From Methylobacterium organophilum (GTDB lineage Bacteria > Pseudomonadota > Alphaproteobacteria > Rhizobiales > Beijerinckiaceae), in the NCBI RefSeq assembly GCF_022179465.1, contig NZ_BPQV01000002.1, forward strand, positions 372,001 through 436,000: a stretch of DNA of 64,000 bases, given 5' to 3'. Shown in pieces: positions 1 through 7,905 of the stretch (the stretch's first letter is position 1; the number at the start of each line of letters is the position of its first letter). The notes beneath the pieces are model-generated. The model ran no database searches. It saw only the letters and a list, made by a program, of their open reading frames with translations, and was not told the origin of the DNA. Position numbers and translations under genes: made by a program.

Positions 1-68
1 AGACGCATCGTCGCGTCTCCGAAGCGTAGCGATAACCGCCGATCCCGGGAACGCGTTCCGTAGCCGCC

Positions 69-1403
69 TCATGCCAGCGAGGGCGGGTTCGCCTGCGCGC
101 TGCGCAGCACGATGCCCCGGGCGAGCGCGTGGTAGAGCCCTTCCCGGCAGACCAGCTTCGAGACAGCATCCGCGATGAGCGCAGCGATCATCAGCGGAAT
201 CATCATGGCATGGTCCTGGGTCATCTCGGTGACGATGACGAAGGCGGTGATCGGGGCCTGCAGCACACCGGTGAGGTAGGCGACCATGCCGATCAGCACG
301 AGCGCCCCGATCGGCAGGCCGGCGAAGAGCGGATGCAGCGCGGCACCGAGTCCCGCCCCGACCGCGAGGGAAGGGGCGAACAGCCCACCGGGAATGCCGC
401 TGATCGAGGACAGCACCGTCGCGGCGAGCTTCAGGGGGGCGAAGTCGAGCCGGGCGGCCTCCTCCCCGTGCAGGATGGCGCGGGCCTCCTCGTATCCCGT
501 GCCGTAGATCGTTCCCCCCGAAGCCGCGCCGCAGAGGGCGACGCCGAGCCCGCACAGGGCGGCGAAGAGCACGGGCCGGCCGTCCGCGAGCGCGCCGAGC
601 CGCCCGGGCAGGCCCGTACCGAACAGGATCACGATGCGGCTGAACACACCGCCGAGCAGGCCGCCGAGAACTCCGATCACGGGCACGGCGAGCCAGCCGG
701 CGGAGAGCGGCATCCGGGCGTCGGTCGTGCCGAAATACGTGTAGTCGCCGAGGATCGCGAGCGAGGTGAGGCCAGCGGCGATCACCGTGGCCACGATGAG
801 CCCGCTCGACTTGCTCTCGAAGGAACGGGCAAGTTCCTCGATGCCGAAGACGATGCCGGCGAGCGGCGTGTTGAAGGCAGCGGCGACGCCCGCCGCCCCG
901 CCGGCCAACAGAAGGCCGCGCATGCGCTCGGGCGTGAGGTGCCCGACCGCGGCCATGATCGCCGCGCCCACCTGCACGGTCGGCCCCTCGCGGCCGATCG
1001 AGGCCCCGCACAGCAGGCCGAGGCACATCACCACGATCTTGCCGAAGGCGACCCGCAGCGAGACCAGGGAATGCCGCAGTGCCGGCGCGTCGATGGCCCG
1101 GGCAGCGATCACCTGCGGGATGCCCGACCCCTGCGCGTTCGGGAAGACGGTGCGGGCGAGCCAGGCGGCGAGCGCGAAGCCCGCAGGCGCGAGGAGGAAG
1201 GGGATCCAAGACCAGGTGTCCCGCATCTGTCGGAACAGGCCCTGCGCCCCATCGGCGAGCTTCGCCATCACCACCGCCGCCAAGCCGACGCAGAGGCCGC
1301 CGAACAGGAAGAGCAGGCGGTGGCGCCAGGTGGGATAGGCGGCGCGGGAGGCCTGCGCCAGCCGGGCAAGGGGCCGTCGCAGGGACGGGGAGGGCAGCGG
1401 CAT
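69..1403 (-). CDS. ClC-family voltage-gated chloride channel / H+-Cl- exchanger
   Basis: This 444-residue polytopic inner-membrane protein moves chloride, probably in exchange for protons. The three ion-pathway signatures of ClC proteins are present: GSGIP (92-96), GREGP with the external gating glutamate (137-141) and GIPGGLFAP (336-344). The segment FNTPLAGIVFGIEEL (177-191) carries the acidic pair that corresponds to the internal proton glutamate of CLC-ec1, which favours an exchanger over a passive channel. There is no C-terminal CBS pair, so this is the short bacterial form. It is transcribed alone and ends close to the left edge of the window. Family assignment is firm; transport mode is inferred. 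Confidence 0.93.
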   Translation of the reverse strand: MPLPSPSLRRPLARLAQASRAAYPTWRHRLLFLFGGLCVGLAAVVMAKLADGAQGLFRQMRDTWSWIPFLLAPAGFALAAWLARTVFPNAQGSGIPQVIAARAIDAPALRHSLVSLRVAFGKIVVMCLGLLCGASIGREGPTVQVGAAIMAAVGHLTPERMRGLLLAGGAAGVAAAFNTPLAGIVFGIEELARSFESKSSGLIVATVIAAGLTSLAILGDYTYFGTTDARMPLSAGWLAVPVIGVLGGLLGGVFSRIVILFGTGLPGRLGALADGRPVLFAALCGLGVALCGAASGGTIYGTGYEEARAILHGEEAARLDFAPLKLAATVLSSISGIPGGLFAPSLAVGAGLGAALHPLFAGLPIGALVLIGMVAYLTGVLQAPITAFVIVTEMTQDHAMMIPLMIAALIADAVSKLVCREGLYHALARGIVLRSAQANPPSLA

Positions 1404-1494
1404 GGTCTCGGATTGATGGGAGGTGAACGGTGGAGGCCTTCGAGAACCTCACGATCTCATCAAGCGTGGCCGGCGCAAGCGCGAATCATGCCGC

Positions 1495-2883
1495 TCAGCC
1501 CTCCGCCTTGCAAAGTCTGTCGACCGCCGCCTCGTAAGACTTGGCATCGAACTTCCTGAGGGAGTTCTCGCTTTGGTAGCGGACCGTGCCGAAGATCGGG
1601 CGCTTCTTCCAGGGCCGATCGTGCAGGCCATAGATCCAGGCGACGTTGGTGAAGGAGTTCGCGTCACGCCCATCGAGAAAGTAGCGGTTGTTGATCCGCA
1701 GGGTGGTCGCGAAGCCCTCCTCCGGCGAAGGGGACCATTCGAGGATCTTCTTGCCCCAGTACATCCGCAGCTGGTTGTGCATGTAGCCGGTCACACGCAT
1801 CTCGCGCATGGCCACGTTCCAGTAATGGTCGTGCGTTTCGCCGGCCGTCAGCTCGGCCTCGGAATAGGTCCTGGGACGCGGATCGCCCGCATGCTCGGCC
1901 AGCGTCTTGCGCGCCCATTCGGGGATCGCCGTTTCGTAGCGGTCGTAGCCTTGTGTGAAGAACACGTGGTTCATCGCCAGTTCACGGCGGACGATCAGCT
2001 CCTCCAGATAGGCCGAGCGGTCGTCCTTCGACGCCGCCTTCGCCCTGGCGACGGCGAGCGCGATCTCGACCGGTGAGAGCTGCCCGAAATGCAGGTAGGG
2101 ACTCATATGCGAGGCCGCGCCGGCCTCGGGCTTGTTGCGACCGGCGCCGTAGCCCGCGAAGGCGTTGTTCAGGAAGGCTTCGAGGCGCTTCAGCCCCTCC
2201 TTGCGGCCGCCGGAAAAGCGTTTGACCGGCCCGACGCCGGTGTCGAGATGCATCCGCCCGAGCAGCGTGTCGGGATCGGAGACATCGATCTCGCTCTCGA
2301 GCCTCAGCCCGTCGGCCCGATGCGTGACGATGCGTGGCTTCACCGGGTCAAGGTAATCGTCCCAGAGCCGTTGCAGCTTCGGGCGGAGGGTGCGGGCGGC
2401 ATATTCGTGCTTGGCCGAGACCGTCTCGACGGGCACGACGACGTCGCCCTCGACCTGGAGGATCCGGCACGCAGCCCGATTGACGATTGTCTCGTACCAG
2501 CGCCGCTGGATGGTGAGATAGCCGCGGTCGAGGACGAGGAGCTTCGCCTTCTCCGCGAGCGAGAGGGCCACCTCGGCGGGCGTCGCCTTGCGCACCACGA
2601 AACCGATGCCGCGCTCCTTCAGCCCCGCAGCGCATTCGGACAGGCCCTGCAGCAGGAAGGCGTAGTGCCGCGCCGTCGCTTCAGGGAAGCCGCTCTTCCC
2701 GTCGAGCAGGCCGTAACAGGCGACCACGGGACAGCCGAGGCAGTTCGCCTCCTCAATGGCGAGTTCGAGGGCGGGGTTGAACGCCGCACGGCAGGATTGC
2801 TGGAGGAGGTAGAGCACATAGGCGCCCTCCGGCCGCGGCTCCGCTTCCTTGAGGACCCTGATTCGTTCGCGCTGGATCGCCAT
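1495..2883 (-). CDS. Class II deoxyribodipyrimidine (CPD) photolyase
   Basis: This 462-residue flavoprotein is predicted to split UV-induced cyclobutane pyrimidine dimers in DNA using blue light. The N-terminal alpha/beta antenna domain starts near VLYLLQQSCRAAFN. The FAD domain contains a class II type block near the C-terminus (WGKKILEW, then RYFLDGRDANSF, WIYGLHDRPW and RPIFGTVRY), which differs from the class I/cryptochrome block. I did not assign a gene symbol because phr/phrB is used for both classes. Its promoter must lie in the 379-bp gap that also holds a candidate small RNA on the opposite strand. The length is normal for class II enzymes. Confidence 0.92.
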   Translation of the reverse strand: MAIQRERIRVLKEAEPRPEGAYVLYLLQQSCRAAFNPALELAIEEANCLGCPVVACYGLLDGKSGFPEATARHYAFLLQGLSECAAGLKERGIGFVVRKATPAEVALSLAEKAKLLVLDRGYLTIQRRWYETIVNRAACRILQVEGDVVVPVETVSAKHEYAARTLRPKLQRLWDDYLDPVKPRIVTHRADGLRLESEIDVSDPDTLLGRMHLDTGVGPVKRFSGGRKEGLKRLEAFLNNAFAGYGAGRNKPEAGAASHMSPYLHFGQLSPVEIALAVARAKAASKDDRSAYLEELIVRRELAMNHVFFTQGYDRYETAIPEWARKTLAEHAGDPRPRTYSEAELTAGETHDHYWNVAMREMRVTGYMHNQLRMYWGKKILEWSPSPEEGFATTLRINNRYFLDGRDANSFTNVAWIYGLHDRPWKKRPIFGTVRYQSENSLRKFDAKSYEAAVDRLCKAEG

Positions 2884-3165
2884 GCTCGTCCGTTCCGAAA
2901 ATTGCCGGAGGGAAAGCTAGGGCAGCCGAGGCGCCACGCCGACCGGTTTTCAAAAATCCCGTCGAAGCGTGAAAACTGAGGCATGGAAAGATCTTAACCG
3001 CGCCCCTATTCGCGTACGCCCTGCGAAGATTGACGATCGGCCAACCGGAAGCTCTGCGACATTTTGGATACAGACGCGCACCCGTGTGCGCCGGCGCACG
3101 AGAAATGTCAGTGATCCTGTCCCAAACCGCTTGCAATTTCCCGACGAGGGATCAGATTGTGCATT
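2884..3165. other. Intergenic segment upstream of photolyase and candidate sRNA
   Basis: No protein-coding gene is supported here. It contains the divergent upstream regions of the photolyase (minus) and of the candidate small RNA (plus). TTGCAA at 3131-3136 followed by AGATTG at 3154-3159 (17-nt spacer) is a plausible sigma70 promoter for the RNA. A second TTGACG lies at 3030-3035. Confidence 0.4.
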
Positions 3166-3253
3166 GCGAGATCGCGATGGCGTCGTGGTCTCGCTGCCCT
3201 CCTTGGGCGTTTCCTCCCTAGACTTCGGGCCGCTCCTCGGGGCGGCTTTTTTT
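3166..3253 (+). ncRNA. Candidate small regulatory RNA with anti-Shine-Dalgarno motifs
   Basis: A short stem (GCGAGA 3166-3171 with TCTCGC 3189-3194) is followed by an apparently single-stranded stretch (about 3197-3226) holding CCCTCCTT and TTCCTCCC, both complementary to ribosome binding sites. A strong intrinsic terminator closes it. The only annotated neighbours are minus-strand genes, so the plus-strand terminator has no gene to serve unless an RNA starts in this gap. The architecture resembles AbcR/alpha-r15 type and other CUCC-motif sRNAs of alphaproteobacteria, but I cannot assign a family without a covariance search. The 5' end is estimated from the upstream promoter-like boxes. Confidence 0.5.
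3229..3253 (+). terminator. Rho-independent terminator of the candidate sRNA
   Basis: GCCGCTCC (3229-3236) pairs with GGGGCGGC (3239-3246), including one G-T pair, and is followed at once by seven Ts (3247-3253). The T tract is only on the plus strand. Confidence 0.8.
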
Positions 3254-3262
3254 GCCTTCAGG

Positions 3263-4384
3263 TCAGCCGCGGGCGCGGGCGCGGATCATGAAGTTGTCGT
3301 AGGTGTACTCCGCGACCTGGAACCAGAGATATTCCTCGTTCCGGAAGGTCTTCATCGCCTCGTAGACACGCTTGAAGTCCGGGCTCTTGCCGGAGATCTC
3401 CCCGTAGACGTCGTTGGCGTTCTTCAGTGCTGCCTCCATCACATCCTGAGGGAAGGGGCGCAGCTGTGCGCCGCCGGCCACGAGCCGGCGCAGGGCCTGC
3501 GGATTGCGCGCGTCGTACTTCGCCTGCATCTCCGCGCCGGCCTGGGCTGCGGCCGCTTCAAGGACGGCGCGGTATCCCTTGGGCAGGGCCTTCCATTTCT
3601 CGGCATTGAACCAGAAATGCATGAGCGCACCGCCCTCCCAGAAGCCGGGATAGTGGTAGATCGGCGCGACCTTCTGCAGGCCGAGCTTCTCGTCGTCATG
3701 CGGGCCAATCCATTCGGCGGCGTCGAGCGCCTTCGATTCGAGCGCCCCGAAGATCTCCGCACCCGGCGTCGTCTGCGGCTGAACGCCGAATTTGGCGAGC
3801 ACCTGGCCGCCCAGGCCGGCGACGCGGAACTTGAGGCCCTGGAGGTCGGCGAGGCTCTTCACCTCCTTGCGGAACCAGCCGCCCATCTGCGCGCCGGTAT
3901 TGCCGCCGGGCAGGGAGGCCAACCCGTGCTTGGCGAAGATCTCGGAGAAGAGATCCGCCGCGCCGCCCTGGCGCCACCAGGCGTTCTGGCCGCGGGCATT
4001 GAGGCCGAAGGGCATCGCGGTGGCCAGGGCGAAGACCGGGTCCTTGCCCAGGCCGAGGGTCGCGGGCCCATGCCCCATCTCGACCTTACCCGAGCCGACC
4101 GCGTCGAGAAGCTGCTCGGCGGGCACGCTCTCGCCGACGCCTGCCGGCTGGATCTGGAAACGGCCGTCCGTCGCCTCGGTCACGATCCGGGCAAAGGTCT
4201 CGGTGGCGCCGAACAGGATGTCGAGGCTCTTCGGATAGGCGGAGGAGAGTCGCCAGCGCAGCTCCGGAGCGCCCTGCGCGATCGCCGGAGCGGGGAAGGT
4301 CGCGGCCGCGAGGCCCGCGGTAAGAAGGGCGCGCCGTCCAAGCGACTCAGCCATCGAGCGTCTCAGCCATGCGGTTCCATTCAT
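3263..4384 (-). CDS. TRAP transporter solute-binding protein (DctP family), orphan
   Basis: This 373-residue periplasmic protein is of the TRAP solute-receptor type, which captures carboxylate-type ligands and hands them to DctQM membrane subunits. A twin-arginine-like export signal (SLGRRALLTAGLAAATFPAPAIAQG) is visible, so export as a folded protein is likely. The start may be the internal Met at codon 12 (4351), which places the RR motif nearer the N-terminus. The mature part carries typical DctP blocks such as GLKFRVAGLGG, EIFGALESKALDAAEWIGP and a C-terminal YDNFMIRARARG. The domain order and the WIGPHDDEKLG region resemble alpha-keto-acid receptors (TakP-like). No dctQ or dctM lies nearby, so its partner must be elsewhere. 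The ligand is unknown. Confidence 0.87.
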   Translation of the reverse strand: MNGTAWLRRSMAESLGRRALLTAGLAAATFPAPAIAQGAPELRWRLSSAYPKSLDILFGATETFARIVTEATDGRFQIQPAGVGESVPAEQLLDAVGSGKVEMGHGPATLGLGKDPVFALATAMPFGLNARGQNAWWRQGGAADLFSEIFAKHGLASLPGGNTGAQMGGWFRKEVKSLADLQGLKFRVAGLGGQVLAKFGVQPQTTPGAEIFGALESKALDAAEWIGPHDDEKLGLQKVAPIYHYPGFWEGGALMHFWFNAEKWKALPKGYRAVLEAAAAQAGAEMQAKYDARNPQALRRLVAGGAQLRPFPQDVMEAALKNANDVYGEISGKSPDFKRVYEAMKTFRNEEYLWFQVAEYTYDNFMIRARARG

Positions 4385-4500
4385 CGAAGAGCCGATTCCC
4401 GGGGGCGGGCCTCGGCGTCGCGAGGCATATACGCTCGAACCCGGGCTGAGAAAGCCTCCCGCGGCTTCGCCGCCGCGCCGGCCTGTGCTAGCGCAGCCCC

Positions 4501-5079
4501 GTGAACACCTCCGCCATCACCCTCCACACCGTCTGCGGCCTGGACGAACTCGTCGAACACGAGGCGCGGGGCGTGAGCCATGTGCTCTCGATCCTCGATC
4601 CTGACACGCCGGACCCGACCGCCTTCACCGCCTACGGAACGCACAAGCGCACGGTGCTGCGCTTCCACGACGCGATCGAGCCGGGGCCGGACGTGGTGCT
4701 GCCGGAGCAGGAGCATGTCGCCGCGATCCTCGATTTCGGCCGCGCGGTGGCGGAAGTGGGGGCACAGGACGCCCATATCCTCGTCCACTGCCATGTCGGC
4801 ATCTCCCGCTCGACCGCGGCCCTGCTCACGCTGTTCGCCCAGGCCGAGCCGGAAACCTCCGCAGAGGCGCTGGTAGCGCGGCTGCACGCGCAGCGGGAGA
4901 AGGCCTGGCCGAATGCCCGCATGGTAGGCTTCGCCGACGCGATGCTCGGGCGGGCGGGAAGCCTGATCGAGGCGACGCGGCAGCTCCACGCGCTGCAGCT
5001 GCGCAAGCGCCCGCATCTCGAGCCGCTGATGCGCGACCTGAAGCGCGGCGCGGAGATCGACGCGGCGCTGCGCGGTTGA
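4501..5079 (+). CDS. Protein-tyrosine-phosphatase-like protein
   Basis: This 192-residue cytoplasmic protein has a GTG start. It contains the PTP/DSP phosphatase signature HC-x5-R as HCHVGISRS, with the nucleophilic Cys97 and phosphate-binding Arg103. An aspartate-rich segment ahead of it (ILDPDTPDP, 31-39) could supply the general acid. The size and the early position of the domain match a small alphaproteobacterial tyrosine-phosphatase-like family with no known substrate. It is divergent from the TRAP binding protein with a 116-bp gap and convergent with the LivK-like gene. Phosphatase chemistry is likely from the intact motif; the substrate is unknown. Confidence 0.78.
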   Translation: MNTSAITLHTVCGLDELVEHEARGVSHVLSILDPDTPDPTAFTAYGTHKRTVLRFHDAIEPGPDVVLPEQEHVAAILDFGRAVAEVGAQDAHILVHCHVGISRSTAALLTLFAQAEPETSAEALVARLHAQREKAWPNARMVGFADAMLGRAGSLIEATRQLHALQLRKRPHLEPLMRDLKRGAEIDAALRG

Positions 5080-5098
5080 GGCGCGCCTCCGCCTGCCT

Positions 5099-6223
5099 TC
5101 AATTGGACTTGGCGGGGGTGAAGGCGCCGTTCTGCCAAACGTAGAGCACGTAGCCTTGGGCAGTGACGTCGCCCTTGGCATCGAAGCCGACCGCGCCGAG
5201 CACGAGGTCGAAGCGCTCCGTATGCAGGGTGCGGGCGATCTTCGGAGCCTCCAGGGAATGGGCGAAGTTCGCAGCCTCCACCAGGGCCTGAAGCGCCGCG
5301 TAGCCGTAGATCATCGAGCCGTCCGGCTCGATGCCCTGTCCCTTGAAAGCGGCGACCACGCCCTGCGCCTCCGGCTTGCGGCTCGGATCGAGGTAGAAGG
5401 TCATCAGCACGCCGTTGCTGGCGCCCCCGGCGATCTTGGCAAACTCCGGCGTGGCGATGGCCGAGGTGCCGAACCATTGCGGCTTGTAGCCCCGCTCGGC
5501 CGCGATCCGCACCAGACGGCCCATCTCCTGGGCGTCGCCGCCATAATAGACCACGTCGAGGCCGGCGCTCTTCAGCCGGTCGGCCAGCGCTGCGTCGTCG
5601 GCGTCGCTCGGCTGGAAGGCCGCGAACAAGGCCTCGTTCACGCCGATCCGGTTGAGATTGTCCTTGGTCGCCGCGGCGAGGGTGCGGGCGGCCGGGGAAG
5701 GATCGTAGAGGATGGCGATCTTGCGGTCGCGGAACCGCTCCGCCAGCACCGCCGCGGAGAGCCGGGCCTGGTCGTCGTCGCGGCCGCAGACGCGGAAGAT
5801 CGTCGGAAGCCCACGGTCGGTGAGTTTGGCCGCCACGGAGGCCGCCGAAATCATCACGACGCCGTTGGCCGCGTAGATGTCGGAGGCCGTCAGCGAGGCG
5901 TTGGAGCAGACATGCCCGACGACGAGGCGGACATTGGCCTGGACGTAATGGTTGGCGACCGCCGTGGCCTGGTTGGAGTCGCAGGCATCGTCCTGCACGT
6001 CCAGGACGATGGTCTCGCCGTTCATGCCGCCCTTGGCATTGGCATCGCGCGCCGCCGCCTGGACCCCGCGCAGCACCTGCTCGCCGACGCCGACATAGGG
6101 GCCGGACCGCGGCACGGCCACGCCCACCACGACATCCGCCCGGGCTGCAACGGGCAGGCAGGCCGCGGACAGAGCGAACAGGAATGCGGCGAGCGGCGCG
6201 CGCGGCAGGCGTGTAGCGGTCAT
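5099..6223 (-). CDS. Branched-chain-amino-acid-type ABC transporter substrate-binding protein (LivK-like)
   Basis: The 374-residue periplasmic binding protein has a cleavable signal peptide (hydrophobic core AAFLFALSAACLPVAA, cleavage near ARA). The mature start DVVVGVAVPRSGPYVGVGEQVLRG and the blocks VVGHVCSNAS and VMISAASVAAKLTDRG are typical of type I periplasmic binding proteins of the Leu/Ile/Val receptor family. The chosen Met at 6223 puts the signal peptide at the N-terminus and is preceded by the purine-rich GGGGCGGG. Longer in-frame extensions upstream look non-coding. No permease or ATPase genes are adjacent, so it works with components encoded elsewhere. Members of this family also bind amides, urea or aromatic acids, so the ligand is open. 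Confidence 0.86.
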   Translation of the reverse strand: MTATRLPRAPLAAFLFALSAACLPVAARADVVVGVAVPRSGPYVGVGEQVLRGVQAAARDANAKGGMNGETIVLDVQDDACDSNQATAVANHYVQANVRLVVGHVCSNASLTASDIYAANGVVMISAASVAAKLTDRGLPTIFRVCGRDDDQARLSAAVLAERFRDRKIAILYDPSPAARTLAAATKDNLNRIGVNEALFAAFQPSDADDAALADRLKSAGLDVVYYGGDAQEMGRLVRIAAERGYKPQWFGTSAIATPEFAKIAGGASNGVLMTFYLDPSRKPEAQGVVAAFKGQGIEPDGSMIYGYAALQALVEAANFAHSLEAPKIARTLHTERFDLVLGAVGFDAKGDVTAQGYVLYVWQNGAFTPAKSN

Positions 6224-6476
6224 CCCGCCCCCTATAACGCCTGAAGCGGCCCGTCCAAGTCTCCGCGTCTCGAGTCGTGCGATGGAGAACACGTGGTTGC
6301 TCGCGAAGGCGACCTCCGCACGGCCCTCGGTCGCCGCGGGGGCACGGCGCCGCCGATTCGTGCCGCCCACGGCAGCCATGCCGCCGCCATGGAAGACGCG
6401 GGGTGCCCAGCTTGGCAAGCCGTGGCGACGACGTGCGACCCTCGGTCCAGACGTTTCGAGAGGCAGCGGCCTCTGC

Positions 6477-7643
6477 CTACCGCACGGCGGTTGCGATGCC
6501 GGCGCCTGCGGCGACGGGGGATGTGACGGTTGAGAAGACGGAGAGAACCTTCTGGAGTTCGACCAGGGGGGCGTTGGAGACGTAGATCAGGTCGCGGTTG
6601 CGCATGCGGAAGGCCTGCTGCAGGAACAGGCTGTTGGGGTCGCGCATGTTGAAGCGGTAGACCACCGGCACGAGCTTGGCGTTGAGCAGGGGCGAGCGCG
6701 GGCGGAGGCGGCGCACCAGCGAGGCCGGCTCGAAGCGGAAGATGAAGGCGCCTTCCGGATCGGCGGCGAAGGTGGAGAGCCCCGAGGCCCGGGCCAGCGC
6801 CTGGGCGAGGGAGATGCCCTCGGCCCTAAACTCGATCTCGGTGGTGTTGCCGAGCGCCCCCACCGCCAGCACCGTCTGCGGATCGCGCACCAGCGTCAGC
6901 GTGTCGCCCGGGCGCAGGTAGATGTTCTCGCGCGGGTTGGCCACCACCGCCGAGAGCGGCACCGTCACCGTGGTGCCGTTGCGCGACAGGCGCACGAACA
7001 CCTCGTGCACCGGCGCGCGGGTGCCCCCGGCCGAGGCCAGCACGTCGAGCAGCCGGTCGCCCTTCTGCGAGAGCGGGATGCGCGCCCCGGCCACCACCTC
7101 GCCGTTGACGGTCACGCTCTGCGACAGGGGCCGCGACACGCTCACCAGAACCTGCGGCTGGATCGCCTTGCCGGACAGCTCGTTCTCGATCAGCGTCTGC
7201 ACGTCCTGGGCGCGCCGGCCCGCCACCGGGATGCGCCCGGCATAGGGCACCGAGATCGTCCCGTCGCGCGCCACCGGCTGGTCCGGGATCATCGCCGACT
7301 TGGAGCCCGCCGAGAACCGGTCGGCCACCAGCGGGCCGGAGAACAGACCGCCCGAGCCCGCCTCCCAGATCTGCACCGAGACGGAATCGCCCACCCCGAT
7401 CAGCGGCTCCGGCGCACCGCGATTGTCCCCGAAGGTCGAGAGCAGGCTGTCAAGCGGGCGCGCCCGCAGGGCCTCCACCACCGACGCGTCCACGTCCACG
7501 ATCTCGTAGCGCGCAAACAGACCCTCGCTCGTGGCAATGTCCGCCCCCTCAACGACCGCGCTCGTCGTCGGCCCAGAAGCCGGGAGCACCGAACACCCGG
7601 ACACCGCGAGGGCGGTGACCAGGAGAAATGGGATCGCGCGCAT
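6477..7643 (-). CDS. Polysaccharide export outer-membrane lipoprotein (Wza/KpsD-type)
   Basis: This 388-residue protein has a lipoprotein signal ending in the lipobox LAVSGC, so it should be lipidated and sorted to the outer membrane. The Poly_export domain begins near residue 80 (IGVGDSVSVQIWEAGSG, then GTISVPYAGRIPVAGR), followed by two SLBB-like modules (VTVNGEVVAGARIPL and VLAVGALGNTTEIEF). Proteins of this type form the outer-membrane channel for exopolysaccharide or capsule. The start at 7643 was chosen because the lipobox then falls at the expected position. No polymerase, flippase or tyrosine-kinase co-polymerase gene is adjacent, so it is separated from its polysaccharide pathway. 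Confidence 0.9.
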   Translation of the reverse strand: MRAIPFLLVTALAVSGCSVLPASGPTTSAVVEGADIATSEGLFARYEIVDVDASVVEALRARPLDSLLSTFGDNRGAPEPLIGVGDSVSVQIWEAGSGGLFSGPLVADRFSAGSKSAMIPDQPVARDGTISVPYAGRIPVAGRRAQDVQTLIENELSGKAIQPQVLVSVSRPLSQSVTVNGEVVAGARIPLSQKGDRLLDVLASAGGTRAPVHEVFVRLSRNGTTVTVPLSAVVANPRENIYLRPGDTLTLVRDPQTVLAVGALGNTTEIEFRAEGISLAQALARASGLSTFAADPEGAFIFRFEPASLVRRLRPRSPLLNAKLVPVVYRFNMRDPNSLFLQQAFRMRNRDLIYVSNAPLVELQKVLSVFSTVTSPVAAGAGIATAVR

Positions 7644-7905
7644 CCAGGCTCGCCTGTGGTTGCTCTTTGGTTCCGTGCCTAGCTCAAAGGCACGGCACTG
7701 TCCGTGGCGGGTGGGACACAGTCCCTCGAAGAGCCCTGCCGTCTGCCGGCCGTCCCCGCTGACCACAGGAGGCGATGTCGTTCAGGAATTATTGATGTTT
7801 CTTTGTGCTAAGCGTGCGGATGTGTTGCCGAAGATTGCGTTGCGATCTTCGGCAACGGGAGATACTGCCTTTCATGTCGCCGGGGCGGGCGCGTGGGCTG
7901 AGAGC
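7644..7905. other. Divergent intergenic region with a long inverted repeat
   Basis: This gap separates the polysaccharide export gene from the hydrolase gene. No coding gene is supported. It is locally AT-richer around 7781-7810 and holds TTGATG (7792-7797), a possible -35 box for the plus strand. The inverted repeat at 7824-7856 is listed separately. Confidence 0.4.
7824..7856. promoter_or_regulatory. 12-bp inverted repeat between divergent genes
   Basis: GTTGCCGAAGAT (7824-7835) and ATCTTCGGCAAC (7845-7856) are perfect reverse complements around a 9-nt centre. There is no T tract on either side, so it is not an obvious terminator. It lies 49 bp before the hydrolase start, in a position suited to an operator or a 5'-leader hairpin. 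Confidence 0.55.

Noticed and set aside
129-1559. Long open frame on the plus strand across the ClC gene
   Set aside because: It is rich in Arg, Gly and Glu with no recognisable domain and lies antisense to a clear ClC gene; such frames are common in high-GC DNA.
6282-6585. Short plus-strand frames between the LivK-like and polysaccharide export genes
   Set aside because: They are short, Arg-rich, overlap the 3' end of the export gene and lack a ribosome binding site or homology I can recognise.
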